A stretch of DNA of 64,000 nucleotides from Fodinibacter sp963747405 (lineage in GTDB: Bacteria > Actinomycetota > Actinomycetes > Actinomycetales > Dermatophilaceae), in the NCBI GenBank assembly GCA_963747405.1, contig CAVVFG010000015.1:1-64000 (forward strand), written 5' to 3'. Position 1 is the first letter of the stretch, and every line of letters starts with the position of its first letter. Below, in pieces: positions 42,691-51,507 of this stretch. Position numbers and translations under genes: made by a program. Under the pieces are notes generated by a model, which worked only from the letters and a program-made list of their open reading frames with translations, was not told where the DNA came from and ran no database searches.

Positions 42691-43329
42691 TCATGGCGCC
42701 CCGCGTGGTTCCGACGGACCGGCAACGGCTGCCGGCCCGGCATCGTGCCCCGGCCGCGCGTCGGCGCGCTCGCGGAGCATGTCGGCCAGCGCCTCGCGGC
42801 CACGAAAGCAGCGCGACTTCACGGTGCCCTCGGCGATGCCGAGCACCTGGGCCGCCTCGGCGACCGGCAGGCCGTGCATGTCGACCAGCACCAGGGCCAG
42901 CCGCTGCCCCTCGGGCAACCGGGCCAGGGCCTCGCGCACGTCGAGCCCGGTCTCGACCGACGCGTGCCGGTCGTGCCGGTCGGGCAGGTCGAGCTCGGCG
43001 AGGTCGCCGGCGCGGCGCACGGCCACCGACTTCTCGCGGCGCAGCCGGTCCAGGCAGGCGTTGACGACGATGCGGTGCAGCCAGGTGGTCACCGCGGCCT
43101 CGCCCCGGAACGTGTCAGCGCGCCGGAACGCGGAGATAAACGCGTCCTGGACGGCATCCGCGGCGAGCTCCCGGTTGGAGGTGGTGCGCAGCGCCACCGC
43201 GTACATCCGGTCGCGGTGGCGGCGGAACAGCTCGCCGAACGCGGCGCCGCCGTCGCCGTCGACGTGACGGCCGAGCAGCTCCTGGTCGGTGAGGGCGGTG
43301 AGGTCGTCGAGCATCGCGGTGTCCGGCAT
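42691..43329 (-). CDS. sigM: ECF RNA polymerase sigma factor, SigM-like
   Basis: The 212-residue ECF sigma factor has region 2 at about 33-98 (AFGELFRRHRDRMYAVALR, ADAVQDAFISAFRRADTFRG, TTWLHRIVVNACLDRLRR) and region 4 at about 139-183 (LPEGQRLALVLVDMHGLPV, AAQVLGIAEGTVKSRCFRGR). The ATG shares one base with the stop of the pseudokinase gene (TGATG). Gene order with murJ, trxB and trxA supports SigM. The putative anti-sigma factor follows 82 bp downstream. Confidence 0.93.
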   Translation of the reverse strand: MPDTAMLDDLTALTDQELLGRHVDGDGGAAFGELFRRHRDRMYAVALRTTSNRELAADAVQDAFISAFRRADTFRGEAAVTTWLHRIVVNACLDRLRREKSVAVRRAGDLAELDLPDRHDRHASVETGLDVREALARLPEGQRLALVLVDMHGLPVAEAAQVLGIAEGTVKSRCFRGREALADMLRERADARPGHDAGPAAVAGPSEPRGAP

Positions 43330-45311
43330 CAGCCGGTGACGACGACCTCGTTGAGCCAGGCCCGACGCTTGCCGTTGTCGTCGACGTTGAGCTTGGTGAA
43401 CCACACGATGATGTACTGGCCGGTCACGTCGGGCGGCACGTCGAAGGTCACGGTGCCGTCGGCATCCGCCTTCTCGCCGATCTTGGTGGCGCCCTCGAGG
43501 CGGTTGTCGGGCCCGACGTAGACCTCGACGTCGCTGGGGTGCGGGATGTCGAGCTCGACGGTCTGCGGCTTCTTGTTCGGGCCGAGGTCGACGACGACGC
43601 CCAGCCCCTTCTTGAGGCCACCGAAGGAGTCGGAGCGGTAGTTCTCGGAGTACCAGCCCGTGCTCGGGTCGCCGTCGTAGACCTTGGGCGTGAGCTTGTT
43701 GTTCTCGGCGCCGTCGCCCTCGGGGTCGTAGGCCTCGACCTTGAGGATCGCCAGGGGCTCGGGCGGTTCACCGGTGGCGGTGCCGCTGGACGATGCGGAC
43801 GGGCTGGCCGACGCGGCCGGCGAGGAGGGCGCGACCGTGGTGGTTCGGGTGGCCGGGGCCGCGACGTCGCCGAACCCGGGACTCCCCGACCCGATCCGCG
43901 AGACGCCCCAGACCCCGATCACCAGGGCGAGCACGACGAACGCGACGACGATGCCCAGCGCGAGCTTGGACTCGTCCTTGGTGAGCGGCTCGGCCGGCAC
44001 GAGGGGGGCCGGCGCCTCGAGGTCGCCGGAGTCGGTGCGCGGAGCCGTGTCGGGGCTCAGCTCGGACACCTTGTCGACGGCCCGCCGGGCCAGGTTGCCG
44101 ACCCGCCCCCCGACGGAGCCCAACGCGCCGACCACGGCGGCGCCGGCCCCGGCGGCCGCGGCACCGGATGCCGCACGGGTGGAGCGGGCGCGCCCGTCAG
44201 CCCCGGCAGCCCCGTCGGGCCGGTCCGCCCCGTCGGCCCCGTCGGTCCCGTCGGGCCGGTCCGCCCCGTCGGGGGAGGGGCGAGCAGGCTCCATGGTGCG
44301 GGTGGTGGCGTCGGCCTCGGGATCGGCGGCGGGGGAGGCGACCGGCGTCGCGCTCAGCCACGCGGGAGCCGCACCCGCCGCGGGCATCACCCGGGTCGTC
44401 GCGTCCGCCGCGCCGTCGGGTGGGGCCGGGACGACGACGACCGGCTGCTCCACGGTGTCGGCGGTGTCGGCGGCGTCGGAGCCGACCCGGCCGGAGCGGG
44501 GGGCGGGCCTGGCGACACCCGCGGTGGTGCGGGTGACGGGCTGCCCCAGGACCTGGCGCGAGGGCCAGGGCGCCACCTGGCGGGCGTAGTCGCCGGGGCT
44601 GGTGGGGCCCTGGTCGTCGTTGAGCGTGAGGCGGCAGATGGCGTCGAGGTCGCGCGGCACGCCGGCGGCGATCTGCGAGGGTGCCGCGACGCCGCCGGGC
44701 ACCCGCGGCGCCGGGTCGAGGCCACAGGCACCGGCACCGAGCGGCCACAGGCCGGTGAGGCCGGCGTAGGTGAGGGCCACGATTCCCACGGCGTCGCGCC
44801 GGGCGGCGTCCTCGGCCTCGGTGCCGTCCTCGCCGGCCCGCACGGCGGCGGTCTCGAGGCCACGCAGCCGGATGTCGCCGTCGGAGGTGCGCAGCACGTC
44901 GTCGGGTGTGAGGTCGAGGTGGTGCATGCCGCGGTGCCCGGCCGACTCCAGGGCGGCCGCCACCTCACCGGTGATGCGGCGCACCTCGTCACCGGGCACC
45001 CCGCCCTCGCCGACCAGCTCGGCGAGGGTACGGGCCTCGCCGAGGTTCTCCTCGATGACGTAGGACACCCCCTCGTCGGTGCCGACGTCGAGGATTCGCA
45101 CGAACACCGCGTGCGTGACGGAGGCGGCCCGGCGCGCCGCGTCGAGCAGTGCGGCGGTGCGGTGGTCGTCGGCGGCGATGCACAGCAGCGAGACGGTGCG
45201 CCCGAGCGTGGTGTCGTCGGCCGACCAGCGCTCGGTGTCGTGCAGCTGCTCGAGCCGTCGGCGAACGGAGTAGCGGCCACCGAGGACGGTGCCCGGACCC
45301 ACACCCCTCAC
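43329..45311 (-). CDS. membrane-anchored pseudokinase of the MviN/Rv3910 type with an extracellular discoidin-like domain
   Basis: The 660-residue protein starts with a kinase-like domain (about 10-265). It lacks the Gly-rich loop, the beta-3 Lys and the DFG motif; the HRDLKPEN segment survives as HHLDLTPDD. A Pro/Ala/Asp-rich linker (266-445) contains two near-identical ADATTRVM / ADATTRTM segments and an RPDG-type repeat. One membrane helix (about 450-470) leads to an extracellular domain (about 520-660; VYDGDPSTGWYSENYRS) of jelly-roll type. In mycobacteria this architecture is fused to MurJ; here it is a separate gene 90 bp after murJ. Confidence 0.85.
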   Translation of the reverse strand: MRGVGPGTVLGGRYSVRRRLEQLHDTERWSADDTTLGRTVSLLCIAADDHRTAALLDAARRAASVTHAVFVRILDVGTDEGVSYVIEENLGEARTLAELVGEGGVPGDEVRRITGEVAAALESAGHRGMHHLDLTPDDVLRTSDGDIRLRGLETAAVRAGEDGTEAEDAARRDAVGIVALTYAGLTGLWPLGAGACGLDPAPRVPGGVAAPSQIAAGVPRDLDAICRLTLNDDQGPTSPGDYARQVAPWPSRQVLGQPVTRTTAGVARPAPRSGRVGSDAADTADTVEQPVVVVPAPPDGAADATTRVMPAAGAAPAWLSATPVASPAADPEADATTRTMEPARPSPDGADRPDGTDGADGADRPDGAAGADGRARSTRAASGAAAAGAGAAVVGALGSVGGRVGNLARRAVDKVSELSPDTAPRTDSGDLEAPAPLVPAEPLTKDESKLALGIVVAFVVLALVIGVWGVSRIGSGSPGFGDVAAPATRTTTVAPSSPAASASPSASSSGTATGEPPEPLAILKVEAYDPEGDGAENNKLTPKVYDGDPSTGWYSENYRSDSFGGLKKGLGVVVDLGPNKKPQTVELDIPHPSDVEVYVGPDNRLEGATKIGEKADADGTVTFDVPPDVTGQYIIVWFTKLNVDDNGKRRAWLNEVVVTG

Positions 45312-45383
45312 CGCTGCTCCTCTCGCAGGTCCGTCACTGGGCGCTCACGGCGCCCGCCACCCGCCACCGACGGGTCTGCGCCC

Positions 45384-45389
45384 ATAGTA
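45384..45389 (-). promoter_or_regulatory. -10 box upstream of the pseudokinase gene
   Basis: TACTAT is read on the minus strand in the 90-bp gap between murJ and the pseudokinase gene, about 73 bases before its GTG. A GAGAGGAG ribosome site lies before the GTG. It suggests that pseudokinase and sigM can be expressed apart from murJ. Confidence 0.45.
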
Positions 45390-45401
45390 GGCACTGGCAG
45401 G

Positions 45402-47168
45402 TCAGCGCCGTCGGAGCCTGCGCGTGACGGGCTCGAGTGCCGCGCCGATCTCCCGCACCCCGAGCGCGTGCGCGACCCCCCAGGTGACCGCGAGCTCGAC
45501 CAGACCGGCGACACCCAGCACCGCGGCGCCGAGCACGAACCCCGGCACCCCGCGGGTCTCACCGAAGTCGGGCATGAGGGTGTGGATGGCCCAGAACAGG
45601 GCCAGGGCGGTGACCACGGCGGGCACGCCCAGCTTGAGGTACATCACGGCGGTGCCGCGCAGGCCCAGGTGGCCGTGCCGGCGGTGCAGCAGCCAGAACC
45701 CGACCGAGGCAGTGACCGCGTAGGCCAGGGCCTGCCCGATGCTCAGCGTGAAGGCCGTGAGGCTCGGCACCAGCGTGGCGGCGAAGAGGGCGCCGACGGT
45801 GGACAGGCCGGTGGAGACGCACTGGAGGCGGAACGTCATCCAGGTCATCTGGTGGGCGTAGAAGACCCGGTCGTTGAGGTAGGTCCAGGCCATCGGGATG
45901 ACCAGCCAGATCAGGCCGGCCAGCACCACGGCGATCGCCCGGGTCTCCTCGAGGGTGTTCTTGAAGAACAGAGTGGCGGCCACGTAGGGCGCCATCACCC
46001 CGACGAACACCGCTCCCGGCACGAGGATGACCGAGGGCAGGCGCATCCCCTGGTGGTGGTAGCGCATCACCTCCGCGGAGTCGCCCCGGGCGGCCGCCTC
46101 GGACAGCCGCGTGTACAGCGCGGTGATGAGGGAGACCGTGATCAGGCCGTGCAGCAGCATGGTGATGAGCAGGGCCGGGGTGAAGGCGGCGAGCCCGGGC
46201 GCGGCGTCGCCCGCGTTCACGCCCAGCTTGGTCGCGCGGGTGAGCACCTGTGACGTCACGACGTAGCCCAGCGAGCTGACGACGATGGAGCCGAAGGTCC
46301 ACTTGGCGACCGTGCTGACCTCACCGAGGCCGTGACCCCTGATGCCCCAGACCGGGCGGTAGCGAAAGCCGATGCGGCGCAACGGGACGAGCAGCGCCAG
46401 GGCCTGCACGACGATCGACAGCGTCGCCGACCCCGCGAGGATGGCGATCATCTGCGGGGTCCAGTCGGCCGGCGCGGCGGACGTGGGGAACCCGGCCCGC
46501 TGGAACCAGACCAGGCCGCCGATGGCCACGATGTTGGCGAGGGCCGGCGCCCACATGTACCCGGCGAAGCGGCCGTGGGCGTTGAGCACCTGGCCCAGGA
46601 TCGTGTAGAGCCCGTAGAAGAAGATCTGCGGCAGGCAGATCACCGCGAAGACCGTGGCCAGCCCGAGGGCGGCCTCGTTGTCGACGTTGTAGTAGAGGCG
46701 CACGGCCAGGGGCGCCAGCAGCACCATGACGAGGGTGGCCGCCGCCAGGATGGCCAGCGAGATGGTGATGATCCGGTTGACGAACTCGTCGCCGTCGGGC
46801 CGCAGCTTGGCGCGCACGATCTGGGGCACGAAGATGGCGTTGACCGCCCCACCGGCGATGAGCAGGTAGAACGTGTTCGGCAGCGAGTTGGCGGCGGTGA
46901 ACCCGTCGGCCGCGTAGCCGGTGGTGCCGATGACGCCGGTGAGCAGGGCGGCCCGCACCAGCCCGAGCACCCGGCTCACCAGCGTGCCGGAGGCCATCAC
47001 CGCGCCGGCCCGCCCGATGCTCTGCCGTGGCGCGGTGGGGTTCTGGCCGGTCTCCGCGGCGAGCGTCGCGCCGCCCGGGTCGACGTCGACCTCCTCGGCC
47101 TCGGTGTCGTCGGCCCGGCCGTCGCCGGAGCGCTCGGCGGGCCTGGGGGTCGGGGGCTCGGTGCTCAT
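45402..47168 (-). CDS. murJ: lipid II flippase MurJ (MviN)
   Basis: The 588-residue multipass protein flips lipid II across the membrane. It begins with 40 polar residues, then ASGTLVSRVLGLVRAALLTG, the typical first MurJ helix, and YAADGFTAANSLPNTFYLLI. About 14 membrane segments can be counted along the chain. It ends soon after the transmembrane core in a short basic tail (EPVTRRLRRR), without the pseudokinase extension seen in mycobacterial MviN. The NUDIX gene lies only 24 bases upstream; the large DUF6049 gene found at this position in relatives is missing. Confidence 0.96.
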   Translation of the reverse strand: MSTEPPTPRPAERSGDGRADDTEAEEVDVDPGGATLAAETGQNPTAPRQSIGRAGAVMASGTLVSRVLGLVRAALLTGVIGTTGYAADGFTAANSLPNTFYLLIAGGAVNAIFVPQIVRAKLRPDGDEFVNRIITISLAILAAATLVMVLLAPLAVRLYYNVDNEAALGLATVFAVICLPQIFFYGLYTILGQVLNAHGRFAGYMWAPALANIVAIGGLVWFQRAGFPTSAAPADWTPQMIAILAGSATLSIVVQALALLVPLRRIGFRYRPVWGIRGHGLGEVSTVAKWTFGSIVVSSLGYVVTSQVLTRATKLGVNAGDAAPGLAAFTPALLITMLLHGLITVSLITALYTRLSEAAARGDSAEVMRYHHQGMRLPSVILVPGAVFVGVMAPYVAATLFFKNTLEETRAIAVVLAGLIWLVIPMAWTYLNDRVFYAHQMTWMTFRLQCVSTGLSTVGALFAATLVPSLTAFTLSIGQALAYAVTASVGFWLLHRRHGHLGLRGTAVMYLKLGVPAVVTALALFWAIHTLMPDFGETRGVPGFVLGAAVLGVAGLVELAVTWGVAHALGVREIGAALEPVTRRLRRR

Positions 47169-47192
47169 CGAGGTGGTGGTCTTCCGGGGAGG

Positions 47193-47681
47193 TCAGGGGT
47201 CGCCGGCGAGCCGCTGCCACGCGACCCGCGCGATGCGCCGCTCGTTGGGGAAGGTGAGGTGGCGGTGCGCGTCGCGCAAGGGTAGCCACGCGACGTCGAT
47301 CGCCTCGTGATCGGGGTCGTTCTCGATGGTGAGGTGCCCCCCGACCGCCTCGAGCAGGTAGTGGTGCACGTACTTGTGGATGCGCCGCTCGCCGGCGGCG
47401 AACCAGTAGTCGATGGTGCCCAGCTCGATGAGCACCCGGCCCTCGATGCCGGTCTCCTCGGCCACCTCGCGCGCCGCGGTCTCGGGCAGGGTCTCCTCAC
47501 CCTCGATGTGCCCCTTGGGCAGGCACCACTCCACGCGCCCCGCCCGGTTTCGCCGGGCGATGACGGCGATCCGGGCCTCACCGTCGTGGACGTCGACCAC
47601 GACCCCGCCGGCGCTGCGCTCCTCGACCGCGGGCAGCCGCCGAGGGCTGACCCCGGGCGGGTCGGCGGCGACGTGGCTCAT
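47193..47681 (-). CDS. NUDIX hydrolase (MutT4-like position)
   Basis: The 162-residue protein has a full Nudix box, GHIEGEETLPETAAREVAEE followed by TGI, with the catalytic REVAEE core. It hydrolyses nucleoside diphosphate-linked substrates; the specific substrate is unknown. The ATG at 47681 is 6 bases after a TACAGT -10 box, so the transcript is likely leaderless. It heads the minus-strand block NUDIX-murJ-pseudokinase-sigM and is divergent from the CCA transferase gene. Confidence 0.92.
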   Translation of the reverse strand: MSHVAADPPGVSPRRLPAVEERSAGGVVVDVHDGEARIAVIARRNRAGRVEWCLPKGHIEGEETLPETAAREVAEETGIEGRVLIELGTIDYWFAAGERRIHKYVHHYLLEAVGGHLTIENDPDHEAIDVAWLPLRDAHRHLTFPNERRIARVAWQRLAGDP

Positions 47682-47687
47682 CTGGTC

Positions 47688-47693
47688 ACTGTA
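47688..47693 (-). promoter_or_regulatory. -10 box for the leaderless NUDIX-murJ transcript
   Basis: TACAGT is read on the minus strand, followed by 6 bases and the ATG at 47681. There is no ribosome site. The box lies in the 96-bp divergent region shared with the CCA transferase gene. Confidence 0.55.
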
Positions 47694-47763
47694 ACCAGTG
47701 GGGCCGAAAGTGGCCGGTGAGCAAGCACCCGACGGGGCGTCCGCGGGCGGTTGGGGGTCGGCA

Positions 47764-47769
47764 TACCCT
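47764..47769 (+). promoter_or_regulatory. -10 box for the leaderless CCA transferase transcript
   Basis: TACCCT is followed by 8 bases and the GTG at 47778. The absence of a ribosome site supports a leaderless start. Confidence 0.55.
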
Positions 47770-47777
47770 TGGTGCTC

Positions 47778-49244
47778 GTGTCCACTCGTCAGCCGTCGGC
47801 CGCCCTGCTGCGCCGGGCGGTCGCCCACCTGGCGCCCGACCTGCCGCTGCTGACCGACCTCGGCAAGCGCTTCGCCGCCGCCGGCCACGACCTGGCGCTG
47901 GTCGGCGGTCCGGTGCGCGACGCCCTGCTGGGCCGCCCCTTCACCGACCTCGACTTCACCACGTCGGCCCGGCCCGACGACACCGAGGCGATCCTCGAGG
48001 CCTGGGGCAACGCCACGTGGGACATGGGGCGCGACTTCGGCACCATCGGGGCCCGGCGCGGCGCGACCGTCGTCGAGGTGACCACCTACCGCGCCGACGC
48101 CTACGACGGGCAGACCCGCAAGCCGGTCGTGGCCTTCGGCGACTCGCTCGACGACGACCTGGTGCGCCGCGACTTCACCATCAACGCGATGGCGCTGCGC
48201 CTGCCCGACCTCACCTTCGTCGACCCGCACGGCGGGCTCGCCGACCTCGACGCCGGCCTGCTGCGCACCCCCTCACCGCCGGAGGTGTCGTTCGGCGACG
48301 ACCCGCTGCGGATGATGCGCGCGGCCCGCTTCGTGGCGCAGCTTGCTGTCGTGCCCGCCCCCGAGGTGTTCGCGGCGATGAAGGAGATGGCGGCGACCAT
48401 CGGGATCGTGTCGGCGGAGCGGGTGCACGACGAGCTGGTCAAGCTGCTCCTGGCGCCGCACCCCCGGGCCGGGCTCGAGCTGCTCACCGCCAGCGGACTG
48501 GCCACCCACGTGCTGCCCGAGCTGCCGGCCCTGAAGCTCGAGGTCGACGAGCACCACCGGCACAAGGACGTCTACGAGCACTCGATGACCGTGCTCGAGC
48601 AGGCCATCGACCTCGAGGGCCCCCCCGACGGGCCACCGGAGTCGGTGCCGGGGCCGGATCTCGTGCTGCGCCTGGCCGCGCTGCTGCACGACGCGGGGAA
48701 GCCGGCGACCCGCCGGTTCGAGAGCGGGGGCGGGGTGTCTTTCCACCACCACGAGGTGGTCGGCGCCAAGCTCGTGGCCCGGCGGCTGAAGGCGCTGCGC
48801 TTCGACAAGGAGACGACCAGGGCGGTGGCGCGCCTGGTCGAGCTGCACCTGCGCTTCCACGGGTACGGCGAGGGCCAGTGGTCCGACTCGGCGGTGCGCC
48901 GCTACGTCACGGATGCCGGCCCGCTCCTGCCGCGGCTGCACCGCCTCACCCGCGCCGACTGCACCACCCGCAACGTGCGCAAGGCGCGGCGGCTGGCCGC
49001 CACGTACGACGACCTCGAGGCCCGGATCGAGGCGCTGCTCGAGCAGGAGGAGCTCAATGCTGTGCGCCCCGAGCTCGACGGCCACCAGATCGCGGCCGTG
49101 CTCGGCATCGCGCCAGGCCCGGTGCTCGGGCGCGCCTACAAGCACCTGCTCTCGGTTCGGATGGACGAGGGGCCGGTCGGCCCGGACGTCGCGCGCGAGC
49201 GGCTGCTGGCGTGGTGGGCCGAGCAGCCGGAGTCGCAGGGCTGA
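47778..49244 (+). CDS. cca: CCA tRNA nucleotidyltransferase
   Basis: The 488-residue enzyme adds or repairs the CCA end of tRNAs. The nucleotidyltransferase head has LVGGPVRDALLGRPFTDLDF with the metal-binding DLD pair and RRDFTINAMAL. An HD domain follows (LAALLHDAGKPATRRF, FHHHEVVGAKLVARRL). Actinobacterial homologues are often annotated as PcnA. GTG at 47778 is preferred because it sits at the predicted transcription start; TTG at 47751 and GTG at 47772 are alternatives. Confidence 0.95.
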   Translation: MSTRQPSAALLRRAVAHLAPDLPLLTDLGKRFAAAGHDLALVGGPVRDALLGRPFTDLDFTTSARPDDTEAILEAWGNATWDMGRDFGTIGARRGATVVEVTTYRADAYDGQTRKPVVAFGDSLDDDLVRRDFTINAMALRLPDLTFVDPHGGLADLDAGLLRTPSPPEVSFGDDPLRMMRAARFVAQLAVVPAPEVFAAMKEMAATIGIVSAERVHDELVKLLLAPHPRAGLELLTASGLATHVLPELPALKLEVDEHHRHKDVYEHSMTVLEQAIDLEGPPDGPPESVPGPDLVLRLAALLHDAGKPATRRFESGGGVSFHHHEVVGAKLVARRLKALRFDKETTRAVARLVELHLRFHGYGEGQWSDSAVRRYVTDAGPLLPRLHRLTRADCTTRNVRKARRLAATYDDLEARIEALLEQEELNAVRPELDGHQIAAVLGIAPGPVLGRAYKHLLSVRMDEGPVGPDVARERLLAWWAEQPESQG

Positions 49245-49301
49245 GCCATAGCCCGGCCGGACCCGGCCGCCCGGCAGCAGCTACAGGCCGGTGGCCCCGG
49301 T

Positions 49302-49307
49302 TAGGCT
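49302..49307 (+). promoter_or_regulatory. -10 box upstream of the PP2C leader peptide
   Basis: TAGGCT lies 38 bases upstream of the leader ATG at 49345. The predicted start near 49314 leaves room for the strong ribosome site GGGAGG at about 49332-49337. Confidence 0.5.
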
Positions 49308-49344
49308 CGACCGTCCGCGTCCGTCGCCCGAGGGAGGCTCGCCC

Positions 49345-49398
49345 ATGACCGTCGTGCTGCAGTCGGTGCTCGAGACCCTCGTCGGCGGCGCCCGATGA
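49345..49398 (+). CDS. 17-residue leader peptide coupled to the PP2C gene
   Basis: A short frame encodes MTVVLQSVLETLVGGAR and stops in ATGA, overlapping the ATG of the phosphatase gene. It has a strong ribosome site (GAGGGAGG, about 6-8 bases before the ATG), while the phosphatase ATG has none of its own. Translation of the phosphatase therefore probably depends on reading this leader. No attenuation hairpin is visible. It may be a remnant of a larger gene or a true regulatory leader. Confidence 0.55.
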   Translation: MTVVLQSVLETLVGGAR

Positions 49399-50177
49399 GC
49401 GGCCGGCAGCCCCGGGTTCTGCGCGGCTTCGGCCTGCGCGTGCGCTCCGGGTCGGCCACCGCCGTCGGGCGGGTGCGCGACCACAACGAGGACGCCCTGC
49501 TCGAGGAGGGGCTGGTCTTCGCCGTTGCCGACGGGATGGGCGGCCACGCGGCAGGCGAGGTGGCCAGCCGGATCGCCGTCGAGGCGCTCGGGCACCTGGT
49601 GGAGCACCCGCCGTCGAGCTCCGACGACGTGGCGGCGGTGCTGCACGAGGCGAACGACGGCATCCTGCGCTCGCAGGAGCACGACCCGGGACAGCGCGGG
49701 ATGGGCACCACCGTCACGGGCCTCACCGTGCTCGAGGTCGACGACGGCGAGCACTGGGTGGTGTTCAACATCGGTGACTCCCGGGTCTACCGGGTGGCCG
49801 GCGACCGGATCGGCCAGCTCACCCGCGACCACTCGGAGGTGCGCGAGCTGCTGGATGCCGGGCTGATCGACGAGGAGGAGGCCGCCCGGCACCCGATGCG
49901 CAACGTCATCACCCGCTCGCTGGGGTCCGGCCACGCTGCGGACCCGGACGTGTGGGTACGCCCGCCCGAGCCCGGCGAGCGGTTCGTCGTGTGCAGCGAC
50001 GGGCTGTCCAACGAGCTCGACGACGCCGAGATCCTGCGCCTCGTGCTCGACCACGCCGACCCGCAGGCCGCCGCCGACGAGCTGGTGGCCGCCGCGGTGG
50101 GGGCCGGGGGTCGCGACAACGTCTCGGTGGTCGTCGTCTCCGTCGAGCCGGTCGACGCGGACCCGCCCGCACGCTGA
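49395..50177 (+). CDS. PP2C-family serine/threonine protein phosphatase
   Basis: The 260-residue soluble phosphatase has all PP2C metal motifs: VRDHNEDAL with Asp29 and Glu32, FAVADGMGGHAAGE with Asp46, FNIGDSRVYR, CSDGLSNEL and GGRDNVSVVVV. It resembles the catalytic domain of PstP but lacks a membrane segment. It would remove phosphate from Ser/Thr kinases or their targets. It converges with ino1, with a terminator between. Confidence 0.93.
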   Translation: MSGRQPRVLRGFGLRVRSGSATAVGRVRDHNEDALLEEGLVFAVADGMGGHAAGEVASRIAVEALGHLVEHPPSSSDDVAAVLHEANDGILRSQEHDPGQRGMGTTVTGLTVLEVDDGEHWVVFNIGDSRVYRVAGDRIGQLTRDHSEVRELLDAGLIDEEEAARHPMRNVITRSLGSGHAADPDVWVRPPEPGERFVVCSDGLSNELDDAEILRLVLDHADPQAAADELVAAAVGAGGRDNVSVVVVSVEPVDADPPAR

Positions 50178-50261
50178 CCCGGTGACCGCTGCCCGCACCG
50201 GGGCCGAGCTGCTGCCGGTCGCCGAACCGCAGCGCGCGCCGGCAGCCGGCCAGCAACGCCG

Positions 50262-50306
50262 GAGCGGGCGGCATCCGCACACCGCAGTGCCGGATGCCGC
50301 CCGCTC
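50262..50306. terminator. perfect 16-bp hairpin between the PP2C gene and ino1
   Basis: The arms GAGCGGGCGGCATCCG (50262-50277) and CGGATGCCGCCCGCTC (50291-50306) flank a 13-base loop. They lie between convergent genes and fit a bidirectional terminator. Confidence 0.88.
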
Positions 50307-50327
50307 ACGGACGAGGTCGAAGCGCGG

Positions 50328-51419
50328 TCAGCGCTCCTCCTCCCCGCGGATGAAGGCCTCGAGCTTGGCGCGACCGAGGTCGTCGGGGCGCTGCTCCGGC
50401 GGGGACTTCATCAGGTAGGAGGACGCCGAGAGCAGGGCGCCGCCGATGCCGCGGTCCTTGGCGATCTTCGCGGCGCGGATGGCGTCGATGATGATGCCGG
50501 CCGAGTTCGGGCTGTCCCAGACCTCGAGCTTGTACTCGAGGTTGAGCGGCACGTCACCGAAGGCACGGCCCTCGAGGCGCACGTAGGCCCACTTGCGGTC
50601 GTCGAGCCACGCGACGTAGTCCGACGGGCCGATGTGCACGTTGCGGTCGTCGGTCTTCCCGGCGAGCGAGCCGGTGAGGTTCGAGGTGACCGACTGGGTC
50701 TTGGAGATCTTCTTGGACTCCAGGCGCTCGCGCTCGAGCATGTTCTTGAAGTCCATGTTGCCGCCGACGTTGAGCTGGTAGGTGCGGTCGAGCTGCACGC
50801 CGCGGTCCTCGAACAGCTTGGCCATCACGCGGTGCGTGATGGTGGCGCCGACCTGGCTCTTGATGTCGTCGCCGATGACCGGCACGCCGGCCGCCTCGAA
50901 CTTCGCGGCCCACTCGGGGTCGGAGGCGATGAACACCGGCAGGGCGTTGACGAACGCGACGCCCGCGTCGATGGCGCACTGGGCGTAGAACTTGTCGGCC
51001 TCCTCCGAGCCCACCGGCAGGTAGGACACGAGCACGTCGACCTTCGCGGCGCGCAGGGCGGCGACGACGTCGACCGGCTCGGCGCCGGACTCGTCGATGG
51101 TCTGGCGGTAGTACTTGCCCAGGCCGTCGAGGGTGCGGCCGCGCTGCACGGTGACACCGGTGGTGGGGACGTCGGCGATCCGGATCGTGTTGTTCTCGGA
51201 GGCGTTGATCGCCTCGGCGAGATCCTTGCCGACCTTCTTGTCGTCGACGTCGAACGCCGCGACGAACTCGACGTCGCGCACGTGGTAGTCGCCGAACATG
51301 ACGTGCATCAGGCCGGGGACGGTCTGGGACGCGTCGGCGTCCCGGTAGTAGTGCACGCCCTGGACGAGCGACGACGCACAGTTGCCGACGCCGACGACGG
51401 CGACGCGAATGGAACCCAT
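50328..51419 (-). CDS. ino1: inositol-3-phosphate synthase
   Basis: The 363-residue actinobacterial-type enzyme makes myo-inositol 3-phosphate from glucose 6-phosphate, the entry to phosphatidylinositol and mycothiol. The NAD motif is VAVVGVGNCASSLVQG at the N-terminus. Further family parts are VDVLVSYLPVGSEEADKFYA, GDDIKSQVGATITHRVMA and LEYKLEVWDSPNSAGI. It follows the PadR gene by 88 bp in the same direction, which is the arrangement known from mycobacteria. A GGAGAAG site precedes the ATG. Confidence 0.97.
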   Translation of the reverse strand: MGSIRVAVVGVGNCASSLVQGVHYYRDADASQTVPGLMHVMFGDYHVRDVEFVAAFDVDDKKVGKDLAEAINASENNTIRIADVPTTGVTVQRGRTLDGLGKYYRQTIDESGAEPVDVVAALRAAKVDVLVSYLPVGSEEADKFYAQCAIDAGVAFVNALPVFIASDPEWAAKFEAAGVPVIGDDIKSQVGATITHRVMAKLFEDRGVQLDRTYQLNVGGNMDFKNMLERERLESKKISKTQSVTSNLTGSLAGKTDDRNVHIGPSDYVAWLDDRKWAYVRLEGRAFGDVPLNLEYKLEVWDSPNSAGIIIDAIRAAKIAKDRGIGGALLSASSYLMKSPPEQRPDDLGRAKLEAFIRGEEER

Positions 51420-51507
51420 GTGCTTCTCCTGGGATGGTCGGTGGTGCTGGATGGACTGGACGGGTGTGGACGTGTCCGGGGGATGCCGGGTGCGCGCGGG
51501 GGCGGCA

